Source of the DNA: Streptomyces sp. NBC_00525
GTDB lineage: Bacteria; Actinomycetota; Actinomycetes; Streptomycetales; Streptomycetaceae
NCBI RefSeq assembly: GCF_036346595.1
Contig: NZ_CP107834.1
Location: 6,572,001-6,636,000 of the forward strand
Length of the DNA: 64,000 nucleotides
Reading direction: 5' to 3'
The position numbers were made by a program, and so were the translations under genes. A model generated the notes under the pieces. It was not told the origin of the DNA, ran no database searches, and saw nothing but the letters and a program-made list of their open reading frames with translations. Below, one piece after another: positions 26,559 to 35,737 of this stretch. How positions within the stretch are numbered: position 1 is the first letter of the stretch; each line of letters starts with the position of its first letter.

Positions 26559-27817
26559 CGATCCGGCGCGAGATACGCGGCTTCAGCCCGGCCGTCCGCC
26601 TCCTGCTGGTCAACCAGTTCGGCGTGAACACCGGCTTCTACCTGCTCATCCCCTACCTCGCCGTCCATCTGAGCCGCGACCTCGGCATGTCCGCCGCAGC
26701 CGTCGGCACCGTGCTCGGCGTACGCAACCTCAGCCAGCAGGGCCTCTTCGTCATCGGCGGCTCCGCGGCGGACCGCCTCGGCGCACGCGGCGTGATCATC
26801 ACCGGCTGCGCCCTGCGGACCGTGGGCTTCGGCCTGTTCGCCCTCGGTGACGGAACGACGGTACTGCTGGCCGCCTCGGTGCTCAGCGGGCTCGCCGGCG
26901 CGCTGTTCAACCCGGCCGTCCGCGCCTACCTCGCGCAGGAGGCGGGCGAGCGCAAGGCCGAAGCCTTCGCCCTGTTCAACGTGTTCGCGACGACCGGGGC
27001 CCTCGTCGGCCCCCTCATCGGCAGCGCGCTGCTCCTCGTCGACTTCCGCGCGGCGGCCCTGACCGCGGCGGCGCTCTTCGCGCTCCTCACCGCCGCCCAG
27101 GCCCTGACCCTGCCTGCGGTACCGGTCGCCCCCGGCCGCGCGAGCGTCCTCGCCGACTGGCGCGAAGTCGTGGGCAACCGGAGGTTCATGGCGTTCGCGT
27201 CGGCCATGGTGGCCATGGTCACGCTGGAGAGCCAGCTCTATCTGCTGCTCCCCGAGGGCGCCCGCCTCGCCACCGGATGGGACGGTGCCGCCGCACCGGT
27301 CCTCCTCGTGGCGACCCTCTCCGGACTCGCACTCCAGCTGCGCATCACCCGGACCCTGCGCCGGCGCGGCAGCCGGGCCGGCTGGATCGGCGCCGGTCTC
27401 GCGCTGATGGCCGCCGCCTTCGTACCCCCCATGCTCCAGGCGGCCGGCCGGGCGCCGGAGCCGGGCGGCATGCCGGGCGCGGCGCTGTCCCTGCTCCCGG
27501 TGCTGGTGGCCGCCCTGCTCCTGCAGACCGGCCTCATGGCCGCCCAGCCCTTCGTGATGGAACTGGTGCCCGCCTTCGGCCGGTCCGGGCTCACCGGCAC
27601 CTACTTCGGGGTCTTCTACGTCGTCTCCGGCCTCGCGGCCGCCCTGGGCAACGCCGCCATCGGCTGGGCCATGGACACCGGGGCGCGTACCGGCGCCGGA
27701 TGGCTGCCGTGGGCGTGCTGCCTGGGGCTCGGACTCGCCTCGGCCGCCGCCGTCGCCCGACTGCACCGCACGGGCGCGCTGCCCGGCCGGCCGGCTCCCG
27801 TGCCGGCCGGGGCATGA
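26555..27817 (+). CDS. MFS transporter, 12 TM, probable product exporter
   Basis: This 420-residue major facilitator has about 12 hydrophobic segments, with the loop-2/3 signature as GGSAADRLGARGVIITG near residues 65-82. Position between biosynthetic enzymes and importer genes suggests export of the operon product. The GTG at 26555 overlaps the epimerase stop. It is shorter than the DHA2 exporter at 5382 and belongs to a different subfamily. Confidence 0.82.
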   Translation: MTIRREIRGFSPAVRLLLVNQFGVNTGFYLLIPYLAVHLSRDLGMSAAAVGTVLGVRNLSQQGLFVIGGSAADRLGARGVIITGCALRTVGFGLFALGDGTTVLLAASVLSGLAGALFNPAVRAYLAQEAGERKAEAFALFNVFATTGALVGPLIGSALLLVDFRAAALTAAALFALLTAAQALTLPAVPVAPGRASVLADWREVVGNRRFMAFASAMVAMVTLESQLYLLLPEGARLATGWDGAAAPVLLVATLSGLALQLRITRTLRRRGSRAGWIGAGLALMAAAFVPPMLQAAGRAPEPGGMPGAALSLLPVLVAALLLQTGLMAAQPFVMELVPAFGRSGLTGTYFGVFYVVSGLAAALGNAAIGWAMDTGARTGAGWLPWACCLGLGLASAAAVARLHRTGALPGRPAPVPAGA

Positions 27818-27828
27818 GGGGGGCCGCG

Positions 27829-28623
27829 ATGAACCACCGGAACCTGCTCACCGACAACCCCGCCCTGTACGAGACGCGCTTCCCCGACCCTGAAAGGCTC
27901 GCCGGACGCTGGACCGAGGACCGCCTGCGCGGCCACGGGTGCGGCGCCCGCGTCCTGGACATCGGCTGCGGCACCGGCCGCGACGCCGCCCACCTGCACG
28001 CCGCCGGCCGTACGGTGACCGGCGCGGACCTCTCCGACGCGATGCTCCGTTACGCCGCCCGGCACCACCCCGGCCCCCGCTACGTCCACGCCGACCTGCG
28101 CCGATTCGACCTGGGAGCGGGAAACTTCGACGCGGTCGTCTGCCTGGACAGCGCGCTGCTCTACTGCCGGACCGACGCCGAACTCGACAGCTGCCTCGCC
28201 TCCTGCCACCGCGCCCTGGCCCCCGGCGGCCTGCTCGTCGCGGAAATGCGCAACGGCGCCTACTTCCTCGACGGCGCCGGCACCCTCGGCGGCCCCGCCG
28301 TCCACACCTTCACTCACGACGGCGTCACCTACCGCTCCGTCACCCGGCTGCGCGTGGACGCCGCCCCGCGCCTCCTGCACCGCAGCCGCACCTGGACCAC
28401 GGACGACGGATCGCCCCCGGTCGAACAGCGCTCCGCCTGGCGCCTGCTGCCACCCCCCGAACTACGACGCGCCGTCACCGCCGCCGGCTTCGAGGTCCTG
28501 GCCCTGCACGACGGACCCGGCCCGCGCACCGAACCCGCCTGGCGCGAAGGCGCGACACCCGCGGGCACGACGACCGGCGACCGGCTCCACCTCATCGCCC
28601 GCCGCACGGCCCCGCACGCCTGA
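27829..28623 (+). CDS. SAM-dependent methyltransferase, class I
   Basis: This 264-residue methyltransferase has motif I ARVLDIGCGTGRDAAHLH, the acidic strand-2 end in VTGADLSDAML and the post-II motif FDAVVCLDSALLY. I chose the ATG at 27829 because GAGGGGGG lies five bases upstream. An ATG at 27814 overlapping the exporter stop is also possible and would add five residues. It probably tailors the operon product on O or N; the acceptor is not evident. Confidence 0.82.
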   Translation: MNHRNLLTDNPALYETRFPDPERLAGRWTEDRLRGHGCGARVLDIGCGTGRDAAHLHAAGRTVTGADLSDAMLRYAARHHPGPRYVHADLRRFDLGAGNFDAVVCLDSALLYCRTDAELDSCLASCHRALAPGGLLVAEMRNGAYFLDGAGTLGGPAVHTFTHDGVTYRSVTRLRVDAAPRLLHRSRTWTTDDGSPPVEQRSAWRLLPPPELRRAVTAAGFEVLALHDGPGPRTEPAWREGATPAGTTTGDRLHLIARRTAPHA

Positions 28624-28662
28624 GCCCGGCCCCGCAACCCACCGCACAGCAAGGACACCGCC

Positions 28663-30297
28663 ATGCACCACGACCCCCACAGCCACCCCCTCCGCCCCGT
28701 CCACCGCGGCCCGGCCCCGGCAGACCCCGGGCGCCTGTCCGGCCTGCACCGGCGCGGCTTCCTCACCGCGTCGGCGGCGGGCGCGCTCGCCCTCTCCGGC
28801 TGCGCGGGCGCCGCGGGCCCCGACCCCTCCGACGCGAAGGCGGAGACCGGCACGCCGAGGCGCGGCGGCCGGCTGCGGGCCGCCTTCGCCGGGGGAGGGG
28901 CGGGCGAAACCCTGGACCCCCACCTGAGCAACCTGTTCGCCGACGCCGCACGCGCCAAAGCCCTGTACGACAAGCTCGCCGACTACGGCGCCGACCTGTC
29001 CGCGCGGCCCCGCCTCGCCGCGTCCTGGGAACCCGACGCCACCCTGAAGCGGTGGAAGGTCTCCCTGCGCGACGCGGAATTCCACGACGGGAAGCCCGTC
29101 ACAGCCGCCGACGTCCTGCACAGCTACCGGCGCATAGCCGACCCGAAGCGCGCCTTCCGGGCCAGGGCCTCCCTCGAACCGATCGACCTCGCCGCCAGCC
29201 GGGCCACGGACGACCGGACCGTCGAGTTCGTCCTCAAGCGCCCGACCGCCGAATTCCCCAACGTCATGGCCGCGTTCGGCGCCTCCATCATCCCCGCGTC
29301 GGCCCGCGAGGGCGACTTCGACCACGCGCCCGTCGGCAGCGGCCCGTTCCGCCTGGTGTCCTTCGCACCCGGCCGCTCCACCCTGCTGCGCCGCAACGAC
29401 GCCTACTGGGACGGCGCGCCCCATCTGGACGAGCTGGAGTTCGTCGTCGCCGACGAGGAGTCCGCCCGTGTCAACGCCCTGCTCGGCGGCCAGGTGGAGT
29501 ACGCCCACGAGCTGAACCCCACGACCGCCCGCGCCCACGAACACGGCGGGCACGTGACCATCATCCGGCTGCGCGACAGCGCCATGCAGTCCTTCGCCAT
29601 GAAGACCGACCGGCCGCCCTTCGACGACCCCCGCGTCCGCCGCGCCCTGTTCCTCGTCGCCGACCGTCCCGAACTCGTCCGCAGCGTCCTGTCCGGCGCC
29701 GGCGGGATCGGCAACGACCTCTTCGGCAAGGGCTACGAGTACTACGCCGACGGCCTCCCCCAGCGCGAACAGGACATCGACCGCGCCCGGCGGCTCCTGA
29801 AGGAGGCGGGCGCCGGCGATCTGCGCCTCACCCTGGACACCTCACCGGTCGCCACCGGATTCACCGAGGCGGCCGCCGTCTTTCGCGACCAGGCCGCGCG
29901 GGCCGGCATCACCATCCGGGTCCGCACCGGGAACAAGGACACCTACTGGAAGGACATCCTCGACTCGGGCACCCTCTGCTGCTACCGGTCCGGGGCCATG
30001 CCCATCGAGTCGCACCTCTCCCAACGGCTGCTCACCGACTCCACCACCAACGCCACCCATTGGCGCCACCGCGACTTCGACGCCCTCTACCGGCAGGCCC
30101 AGTCCACCCGCGACCCGCAGCGGCGCGCCGACGTCTACGCCCGCATGCAGCGCCGCCTCCGCACCGAGGGCCCCTTCCTCGTCTGGGGATTCGCCGACTG
30201 GATTCTCGGCACCGCCCGCAACGTCCGGGGCGTCGAGCGGCACGCCCCCGCCAACACCCTCGACTGGGCCCGCTTCGACAAGGTGTGGCTGGCGTGA
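28663..30297 (+). CDS. ABC transporter substrate-binding lipoprotein, family 5
   Basis: This 544-residue SBP_bac_5 protein has a Tat signal (HRRGFLTASAAGALALSG) with lipobox LSGC. The family segments LAASWEPDATLKRWKVSLRD and EFHDGKPVTAADVLHSY are present. Because it follows biosynthetic and export genes, it likely captures the extracellular, perhaps metal-loaded, product. It starts 39 bases after the methyltransferase stop with an AAGGA site upstream. It is clearly a paralogue of the binding protein at 35-1627 but not a near-identical copy. Confidence 0.88.
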   Translation: MHHDPHSHPLRPVHRGPAPADPGRLSGLHRRGFLTASAAGALALSGCAGAAGPDPSDAKAETGTPRRGGRLRAAFAGGGAGETLDPHLSNLFADAARAKALYDKLADYGADLSARPRLAASWEPDATLKRWKVSLRDAEFHDGKPVTAADVLHSYRRIADPKRAFRARASLEPIDLAASRATDDRTVEFVLKRPTAEFPNVMAAFGASIIPASAREGDFDHAPVGSGPFRLVSFAPGRSTLLRRNDAYWDGAPHLDELEFVVADEESARVNALLGGQVEYAHELNPTTARAHEHGGHVTIIRLRDSAMQSFAMKTDRPPFDDPRVRRALFLVADRPELVRSVLSGAGGIGNDLFGKGYEYYADGLPQREQDIDRARRLLKEAGAGDLRLTLDTSPVATGFTEAAAVFRDQAARAGITIRVRTGNKDTYWKDILDSGTLCCYRSGAMPIESHLSQRLLTDSTTNATHWRHRDFDALYRQAQSTRDPQRRADVYARMQRRLRTEGPFLVWGFADWILGTARNVRGVERHAPANTLDWARFDKVWLA

Positions 30298-31247
30298 ACG
30301 AGACCGGGCGCCGGATCACGCGCCGGCTGATCCTCGGGGGCGCACAGATTGCCGCCGTCGTCCTGCTGGTCTTCGCCGCCACCGAGGCCCTGCCCGGCGA
30401 CGCCGCCGTCGCCCTCGCCGGCGACCAGCCCGACCCGGCCCGCATCGAAGCCGTCCGCACGGCCCTGCGCCTGGACCGGCCGGCCCACGAACGCCTGCTG
30501 GACTGGACGGCCGGACTGCTCCACGGCGACCTCGGCGTCTCGCTCACCTCCGGCCGGCCGGTCGCCGCCGCCCTCGCCGACGGCTTCGGCCCCACCCTGC
30601 TGCTCGCCGTGCCCACGGTCCTCCTGCTCGTCCCGGCCGGCATCGGCCTCGGCGTGCTCGCGGCCCGGCGCGAGGGCGGCGCGGTGGACCGGGCCGTCAG
30701 CGCGGTGCTGATCGGCCTCTACGCCGTACCCGAATTCGCCCTCGGCGCCCTGCTGGTGGCGCTCTTCGCCCTGCGGCTCGGCTGGTTCCCGCCGACCGCC
30801 GTGGGGTACGGCACCGAGCTGGCGGCCCACCCCGAAGCGCTCGTCCTGCCCGTCCTCGTCCTGCTCGCCCGCCCGGTCTGCTCGCTCGCCCGGCTCGTCC
30901 GCGCCGGCATGCTCGACGCGCTGGCCTCTCCGTACGCCGCCCACGCACGCCGCTGCGGCATCTCCCGCAGCCGCGTCCGCTACGCCCACGCCCTCCCCAA
31001 CGCCCTCGCCCCGGCCGCCCAGCAACTCGCCCGCACGGTCGACTGGCTGCTGTGCGGGGTGATCGTCGTCGAGGCCCTGTTCGTGATCCCCGGACTCGGC
31101 ACCCTCCTGATGAACGCCGTCGCCGAGCGCGACCTGCCCACCGTGCAGGGGCTCGCCGTCGTGTTCGGCCTCGTCACCGTCCTGCTCAACCTGGCCGCCG
31201 ATCTGACCACCCACCGCCTCGCCCCCCGGACGGCGGTGGCCGCGTGA
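30294..31247 (+). CDS. ABC transporter permease, DppB/NikB-like
   Basis: This 317-residue permease has about six helices, the DppB-type loop LDWTAGLLHGDLGVSLTSGRPV and the EAA loop HARRCGISRSRVRYAHALPNA. The GTG at 30294 overlaps the TGA of the binding protein gene (GTGA). It forms the translocation pore with the next gene product. Confidence 0.88.
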   Translation: MNETGRRITRRLILGGAQIAAVVLLVFAATEALPGDAAVALAGDQPDPARIEAVRTALRLDRPAHERLLDWTAGLLHGDLGVSLTSGRPVAAALADGFGPTLLLAVPTVLLLVPAGIGLGVLAARREGGAVDRAVSAVLIGLYAVPEFALGALLVALFALRLGWFPPTAVGYGTELAAHPEALVLPVLVLLARPVCSLARLVRAGMLDALASPYAAHARRCGISRSRVRYAHALPNALAPAAQQLARTVDWLLCGVIVVEALFVIPGLGTLLMNAVAERDLPTVQGLAVVFGLVTVLLNLAADLTTHRLAPRTAVAA

Positions 31248-32131
31248 TGGCCGTCGCCGTCGCCCGCTCCCGGCGCGGCCTCAAACGCGTCGTCGTCGGC
31301 CCGCCGCACGATCCCGCGCGCACCCGTGCGCGGAGCGCCCTGCGGTACGTTCCCGGCCTGCTCGTCCTCGGCGTGCCGCTGCTCATCGCGCTGGCCGGGC
31401 CGCTGTTCGCCGGCGACGCCGGACCGCGCGGCACCTCGCTGACCACCGGCGACGGCCATCCGCTCGGCACCGACTTCACCGGACGCGACGTGCTGCGGGA
31501 GGTGCTGCTCGGCGGCCGGTCCGTCGTCACCGTCGCCCTCGCGGCGACGGCCCTCACCTACGCGGTGGCGCTGCCCATCGGCTTCGTCTGCGCGCTCACT
31601 CGCCGGACCTGGCTGGAGGAGTCGCTGATGCGCCCGCTGGACGTCCTGCTGTCGGTGCCCTCCCTCCTCGTCGTGGTGCTGGTATCCGCCGCCGTACAGC
31701 CGGGCGGGGCCGGCGCGGCGGTCGTGGTCGCCGTCGTCGGCATCCCGGACGCGGTCAGGATCGTCCGTGCCGCCGGGGCGGAGGCCGCCTCGCGCCCGGC
31801 GGTGGAGGCGCTGCGCCTGCAGGGCGAGAGCTGGGCGCGGACGGCCCTCGGCTACGTCGGACGCGCCATGGGCCGCACCCTCGCCGCCGACATCGGCGTA
31901 CGCCTCACCGGAGCGGTCCACCTCGTCGCCACCGCGGCCTTCCTCGGCGTCGGCGTCGCACCGGACGCCGCCGACTGGGCCGTGATGGTGGACCGCAACC
32001 GCACCGGACTGTCCGTGCAGCCCTGGGCGACCGTGGTGCCCGCCCTCCTGATCGTCGCCCTCACCATGGGCGGCAACCTGCTCGCCGACGCCGCCCTCGC
32101 CCGCCCGCCCCGCACGGAGAAGGACCGATGA
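31247..32131 (+). CDS. ABC transporter permease, DppC/NikC-like
   Basis: This 294-residue second permease carries the GTDFTGRDVLREVLLGG motif of DppC-type subunits and about six helices. I use the ATG at 31247, overlapping the previous stop by one base. A GTG three bases earlier is equally possible. The EAA loop is less canonical than in the first importer (ALRLQGESWARTALGYVGRA), and asparagine and proline are missing from its end. Confidence 0.85.
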   Translation: MAVAVARSRRGLKRVVVGPPHDPARTRARSALRYVPGLLVLGVPLLIALAGPLFAGDAGPRGTSLTTGDGHPLGTDFTGRDVLREVLLGGRSVVTVALAATALTYAVALPIGFVCALTRRTWLEESLMRPLDVLLSVPSLLVVVLVSAAVQPGGAGAAVVVAVVGIPDAVRIVRAAGAEAASRPAVEALRLQGESWARTALGYVGRAMGRTLAADIGVRLTGAVHLVATAAFLGVGVAPDAADWAVMVDRNRTGLSVQPWATVVPALLIVALTMGGNLLADAALARPPRTEKDR

Positions 32132-33633
32132 CACCCGAACACACCACCACGGAGCCCGTCGCCGTGATCGAGGGACTGCGCGTGGAGATCGGCGGACGCA
32201 CCGTGCTCGACGGCGTGGACCTCCGCCTGCGGCCCGGCCGCATCACCGCGCTGACCGGCGGATCGGGCAGCGGCAAGACGACCACCGGGCTCGCCCTGCT
32301 CGGCGAGTACCCGCCCGGAGCGCGGGTGACCGGCCGCGTACGCGCACAGCGGGGCCTGATCGGCTACGTGCCCCAGCACCCGGCGGCCGTGCTCAACCCG
32401 GCCCGCCGCGTCGGCGCACTCCTCACGGACATCGCCCGCACCCGCGTGCGGCACCTGCCCCGCTCCCGGCGCCGGGCCGCCGCGCGGGAACGGGTGCTCG
32501 ACGCGCTGGCCCGCGTCCGGCTGCCGGCGGACGGACGGCTGTTGCGCCGCTTCCCCCACCAGCTCTCCGGCGGACAGCAGCAGCGCGTGGTGCTCGCCCA
32601 GATGCTGCTGCTCGGCGCCCGCGCCGTCGTCGCCGACGAACCGACCACCGGACAGGACGCGCTCACCAAGCGCGGCGTCGTGGACCTGCTGGCCGACGTG
32701 GCCCGGCAGGGCATCGCCGTCCTCCTGCTCAGCCACGACCGGGACGTGGTGCGCGCGCTCGCCGACGAGGTGGTCGTCCTGCACGACGGCCGGGTACGCG
32801 ACGCCGCCCCGGCGGCCCTGCCCGCCACCCGGACCCCGCTGGGCGGCACGGGAAGCGGCGAAGCGCTGCTCGACGTGCGCGCACTGGTCGCACGGCACGG
32901 CCGGACGACCGTCCTCGACCGCGTCTCGCTCACCGTCCGCACCGGGGAGTGCCTCGCCGTCGTGGGCCGCTCCGGAAGCGGCAAGACGACACTGGCGCGC
33001 TGCCTGAGCGGCCTGCACCCGCGCCACGACGGGGCCGTCCTCCTCGGCGGCCGGACCCTCCCGCCCGGCCTGCGCGACCGCTCCCGGAGCCGGCTCGCCG
33101 AGGTGCAGTACGTCTTCCAGGACGCGAAGGCCGCCTTCGACGCGTACCGCCCGGTCCTCGACCAGGTGGCGCGGACCGCGGTACGGCTGCGCGGAGCGGC
33201 CCCGGCCGCGGCGAGGCGCGAGGCGCTGACGCTGCTGGCCGCCCTGGGACTCGCGGCGGAGGAGGCGGCCCGCCGCCCCGGAGCCCTGTCCGGCGGCGAA
33301 CTCCAGCGTGCGGCCCTGGCCCGAGCCGCCCTGGCCCGCCCCGGGGTCCTGCTGTGCGACGAGATCACCTCGGGCCTGGACCCCCGGTCCCGCGACACGG
33401 TCCTCACCCTGCTCGACGGCCTGCTGCGCTCGGGGCGCGTCGAGGCGCTGATCCTGATCACCCACGACCTGGACACCGCCGCCAGGGCGCACCGCATCGC
33501 GGTGATGGACGCCGGCAGGGTGGTGGAGACGGGCCCGACACCACGGGTGCTGGCCGCGCCGGAGCACCCGTTCACCAGGGAGCTGCTGGCCGCGCGTCCA
33601 CCGGCTTCCGTTCCGGGCACACCGGTGTGCTGA
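32128..33633 (+). CDS. Fused double-ATPase subunit of peptide/metal ABC importer
   Basis: This 501-residue protein has two nucleotide-binding domains. The first has Walker A GGSGSGKTT, signature LSGGQQQRV and Walker B AVVADEPTTG. The second has GRSGSGKTT, LSGGELQRA and VLLCDEITSG. It is about 120 residues shorter than the paralogue at 3481 and lacks the cysteine-containing C-terminal oligopeptide module after domain one. That fits a nickel/metallophore-type rather than an oligopeptide-type ATPase. The ATG overlaps the permease stop. Confidence 0.88.
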   Translation: MTPEHTTTEPVAVIEGLRVEIGGRTVLDGVDLRLRPGRITALTGGSGSGKTTTGLALLGEYPPGARVTGRVRAQRGLIGYVPQHPAAVLNPARRVGALLTDIARTRVRHLPRSRRRAAARERVLDALARVRLPADGRLLRRFPHQLSGGQQQRVVLAQMLLLGARAVVADEPTTGQDALTKRGVVDLLADVARQGIAVLLLSHDRDVVRALADEVVVLHDGRVRDAAPAALPATRTPLGGTGSGEALLDVRALVARHGRTTVLDRVSLTVRTGECLAVVGRSGSGKTTLARCLSGLHPRHDGAVLLGGRTLPPGLRDRSRSRLAEVQYVFQDAKAAFDAYRPVLDQVARTAVRLRGAAPAAARREALTLLAALGLAAEEAARRPGALSGGELQRAALARAALARPGVLLCDEITSGLDPRSRDTVLTLLDGLLRSGRVEALILITHDLDTAARAHRIAVMDAGRVVETGPTPRVLAAPEHPFTRELLAARPPASVPGTPVC

Positions 33634-33666
33634 ACTGTCCGGGTACCGTTCGATTCAGGAGCATCC

Positions 33667-34962
33667 TTGAACAGCTACCGGCAGCCCGGCCTCGTCCTCA
33701 CCGACCACCGCTTCACCGTCCCGCTGGACCACGCCGACCCCGGCGGTGAGCAGATCGAGATCTTCGGCCGGGAGATCGTGGCCTCGTCGCGGGCGGACCA
33801 GGACCTGCCCTGGCTGCTCTACCTGGAGGGCGGCCCCGGCTTCGGCGCCCGCCGCTTCACCGGCGCGGAGGCCTGGCTCGGACGGGCGGTACGGGAATTC
33901 CGGGTGCTCCTGCTCGACCAGCGCGGCACCGGCCTGTCCACGCCCGCCAACCGGCAGACGCTGCCGCTGCGCGGCGGCCCCCGCGAGCAGGCCGACTACC
34001 TCGCGCACTTCCGCGCGGACAACATCGTGCGCGACTGCGAGGCCATCCGCCCCCGGCTCACCGGCGGCGCCCCCTGGACGGTCCTCGGCCAGTCCTTCGG
34101 CGGCTTCTGCGCCGTGCGCTACCTCTCGGCCGCGCCCGAGGGGCTGAACACCGTCCTGATCACCGGCGGCCTGCCCTCCCTGGACGCCCACGCGGACGAC
34201 GTCTACCGGGCCGCGTACCCCCGGATCGAACGCAAGGTCGCCGCGCACTACGCCCGCTACCCGCAGGACGTCGCACGCGCCCGCGAGATCACCGCCCACC
34301 TCGCGGAGCACCGCCCGGAGAGCGCCGGACACCGGCTGACGCCCGAGGGCTTCCAGTCCCTCGGCATCCTGCTCGGCGGCGGCAGCGGCAGCCACCAGCT
34401 GCACTACCTCCTGGAGAACGCCTTCGTCCGCACCCCGCACGGCACCGAACTGTCGGACACCTTCCAGGAGGGCATGCGCGCCGCGACCTCCTTCGCCGGA
34501 CACCCCCTGTACGCCGTGATGCACGAGGCCATCTACGGCCAGGGCGGCCGGGCCACCGACTGGTCGGCCGAGCGGGTTCGCGCCGAGTTCCCGCAGTTCG
34601 ACGCGGCAGAGGCCTTCGCGGGCGGCGGCCCGGTCCTCTTCACGGGCGAGAGCATCCACCCGTGGCACTTCGAGGTGGACCCGGCGCTGCGCCCGCTGCG
34701 CGAGACCGCCGGCCTGCTCGCGGCCCGCACCGACTGGGCGCCCCTGTACGACCCCGCGCGGCTCGCCGCCAACGAGGTGCCCGTGGCCGCCGCCGTCTAC
34801 CACGACGACATGTACGTCGACACCGCCCACGCGCTGCGCACCGCCGCCGCGATCCGGGGACTGCGCACCTGGGTGACCGACGAGTTCGAGCACGACGGGC
34901 TGCGCGCGGGCGGACCGCGCGTCCTGGACCGGCTGCTCGCCCTGGTCCGCGACGAGGTCTGA
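33667..34962 (+). CDS. Proline-iminopeptidase-like alpha/beta hydrolase (S33 family)
   Basis: This 431-residue cytoplasmic alpha/beta hydrolase has the iminopeptidase landmarks LEGGPGFG (oxyanion region), LLDQRGTG, the nucleophile elbow GQSFGG and a His near the end in FEHDGLR. The start is a TTG preceded by AGGAG at five bases. It lies 33 bases after the ATPase and is probably co-transcribed with it. If the operon product is a peptide-like metallophore, this enzyme could cleave it after re-import. Confidence 0.82.
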   Translation: MNSYRQPGLVLTDHRFTVPLDHADPGGEQIEIFGREIVASSRADQDLPWLLYLEGGPGFGARRFTGAEAWLGRAVREFRVLLLDQRGTGLSTPANRQTLPLRGGPREQADYLAHFRADNIVRDCEAIRPRLTGGAPWTVLGQSFGGFCAVRYLSAAPEGLNTVLITGGLPSLDAHADDVYRAAYPRIERKVAAHYARYPQDVARAREITAHLAEHRPESAGHRLTPEGFQSLGILLGGGSGSHQLHYLLENAFVRTPHGTELSDTFQEGMRAATSFAGHPLYAVMHEAIYGQGGRATDWSAERVRAEFPQFDAAEAFAGGGPVLFTGESIHPWHFEVDPALRPLRETAGLLAARTDWAPLYDPARLAANEVPVAAAVYHDDMYVDTAHALRTAAAIRGLRTWVTDEFEHDGLRAGGPRVLDRLLALVRDEV

Positions 34963-34968
34963 GACAGC

Positions 34969-35006
34969 GCCGGGGCCGGCCGCGTACCGGCGCGGCCGGC
35001 CCCGGC
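34969..35006. terminator. Bidirectional terminator at end of metallophore-like operon
   Basis: A perfect 16-bp stem (34969-34984 with 34991-35006) and a 6-base loop lie between convergent genes. No other strong hairpin is seen between 22314 and here, which supports one long transcription unit. Confidence 0.85.
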
Positions 35007-35020
35007 GTGTGCCGGCGGCC

Positions 35021-35593
35021 TCAGCCCTGCAGGGCGTCCAGCGTGGTGCGCAGGTCCGCCGCCGAGCGCGGCGCCCGGTTGTGCGGAAGCCGCGACAGGG
35101 CCGCCGCCATGCCGCAGGTGTTGGTGACGGCGGAGAAGACGAGCCCGGAGCCGACCCCGGCCGACAGCCAGCGCGCCGCCGGATACCGGAGCCCCGCCAG
35201 CAGACCGGCCACCACGAGCGACCCGGCGGCGAGCCGCACCTGGCGCTCCATCGGCCAGACCGTCCGCGCACCCTCCGGACGCTCCAGTCCGTGGCCCGCG
35301 GTCTCCCAGGCGGAGGTGCCGCCGCCGAGCGTCGCGGCTTCGATGTCGGCCGCCGCCAGGACGTCGCAGGCGCGCGTCGAGCGGGTGCCCGAGGCGCAGA
35401 CCACGAGCAGGGCGCCGCGGGCGGACGCCGACTTGAGGGCGGGCAGCGCCTCGTCGAGACGGTCGAGCGGTATGTTCAGCGCCCCCGGCACATGGCCGGT
35501 CGCGTACTCACCGGGTGCCCGTACGTCGATCACGGTGAACTCCGCGAGCCGGGCGGCCGCCTGTGCGGGGGAGAGGGAAACGGGGGTGGTCAC
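35021..35593 (-). CDS. Rhodanese-DUF2892 fusion protein
   Basis: This 190-residue protein combines a rhodanese domain (1 to about 110), with active-site Cys66 in VVCASGTRS, and a C-terminal DUF2892 module with hydrophobic helices from about 115. It should handle sulfane sulfur at the membrane. The GTG at 35593 follows AAAGGAAC. A CsoR/CstR-type operator lies 69 bases upstream, so control by a thiol- or copper-sensing repressor is probable. Confidence 0.85.
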   Translation of the reverse strand: MTTPVSLSPAQAAARLAEFTVIDVRAPGEYATGHVPGALNIPLDRLDEALPALKSASARGALLVVCASGTRSTRACDVLAAADIEAATLGGGTSAWETAGHGLERPEGARTVWPMERQVRLAAGSLVVAGLLAGLRYPAARWLSAGVGSGLVFSAVTNTCGMAAALSRLPHNRAPRSAADLRTTLDALQG

Positions 35594-35661
35594 GAGCTGT
35601 GTTCCTTTCGTTCACCGGGTATGCGGCGGATATCGCTCCCGCCTGCCCCGGATCGCCCAGG

Positions 35662-35677
35662 ATACCCCCCTGGGTAT
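35662..35677. promoter_or_regulatory. CsoR/CstR-type operator
   Basis: ATACCC and GGGTAT form an inverted repeat around CCCT. This is the GC-centred, ATACC-flanked form bound by the CsoR/CstR/RcnR family of copper, persulfide or nickel sensors. On the minus strand it overlaps a TATCCT hexamer that could serve as the -10 of the rhodanese gene. The regulator gene is not in this window. Confidence 0.65.
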
Positions 35678-35737
35678 GAAGGCCGAGGTGTCGCGGATTC
35701 CGGCCCGCCCCCGCCCCGTGCCCGTTAGCCTGCCGAT

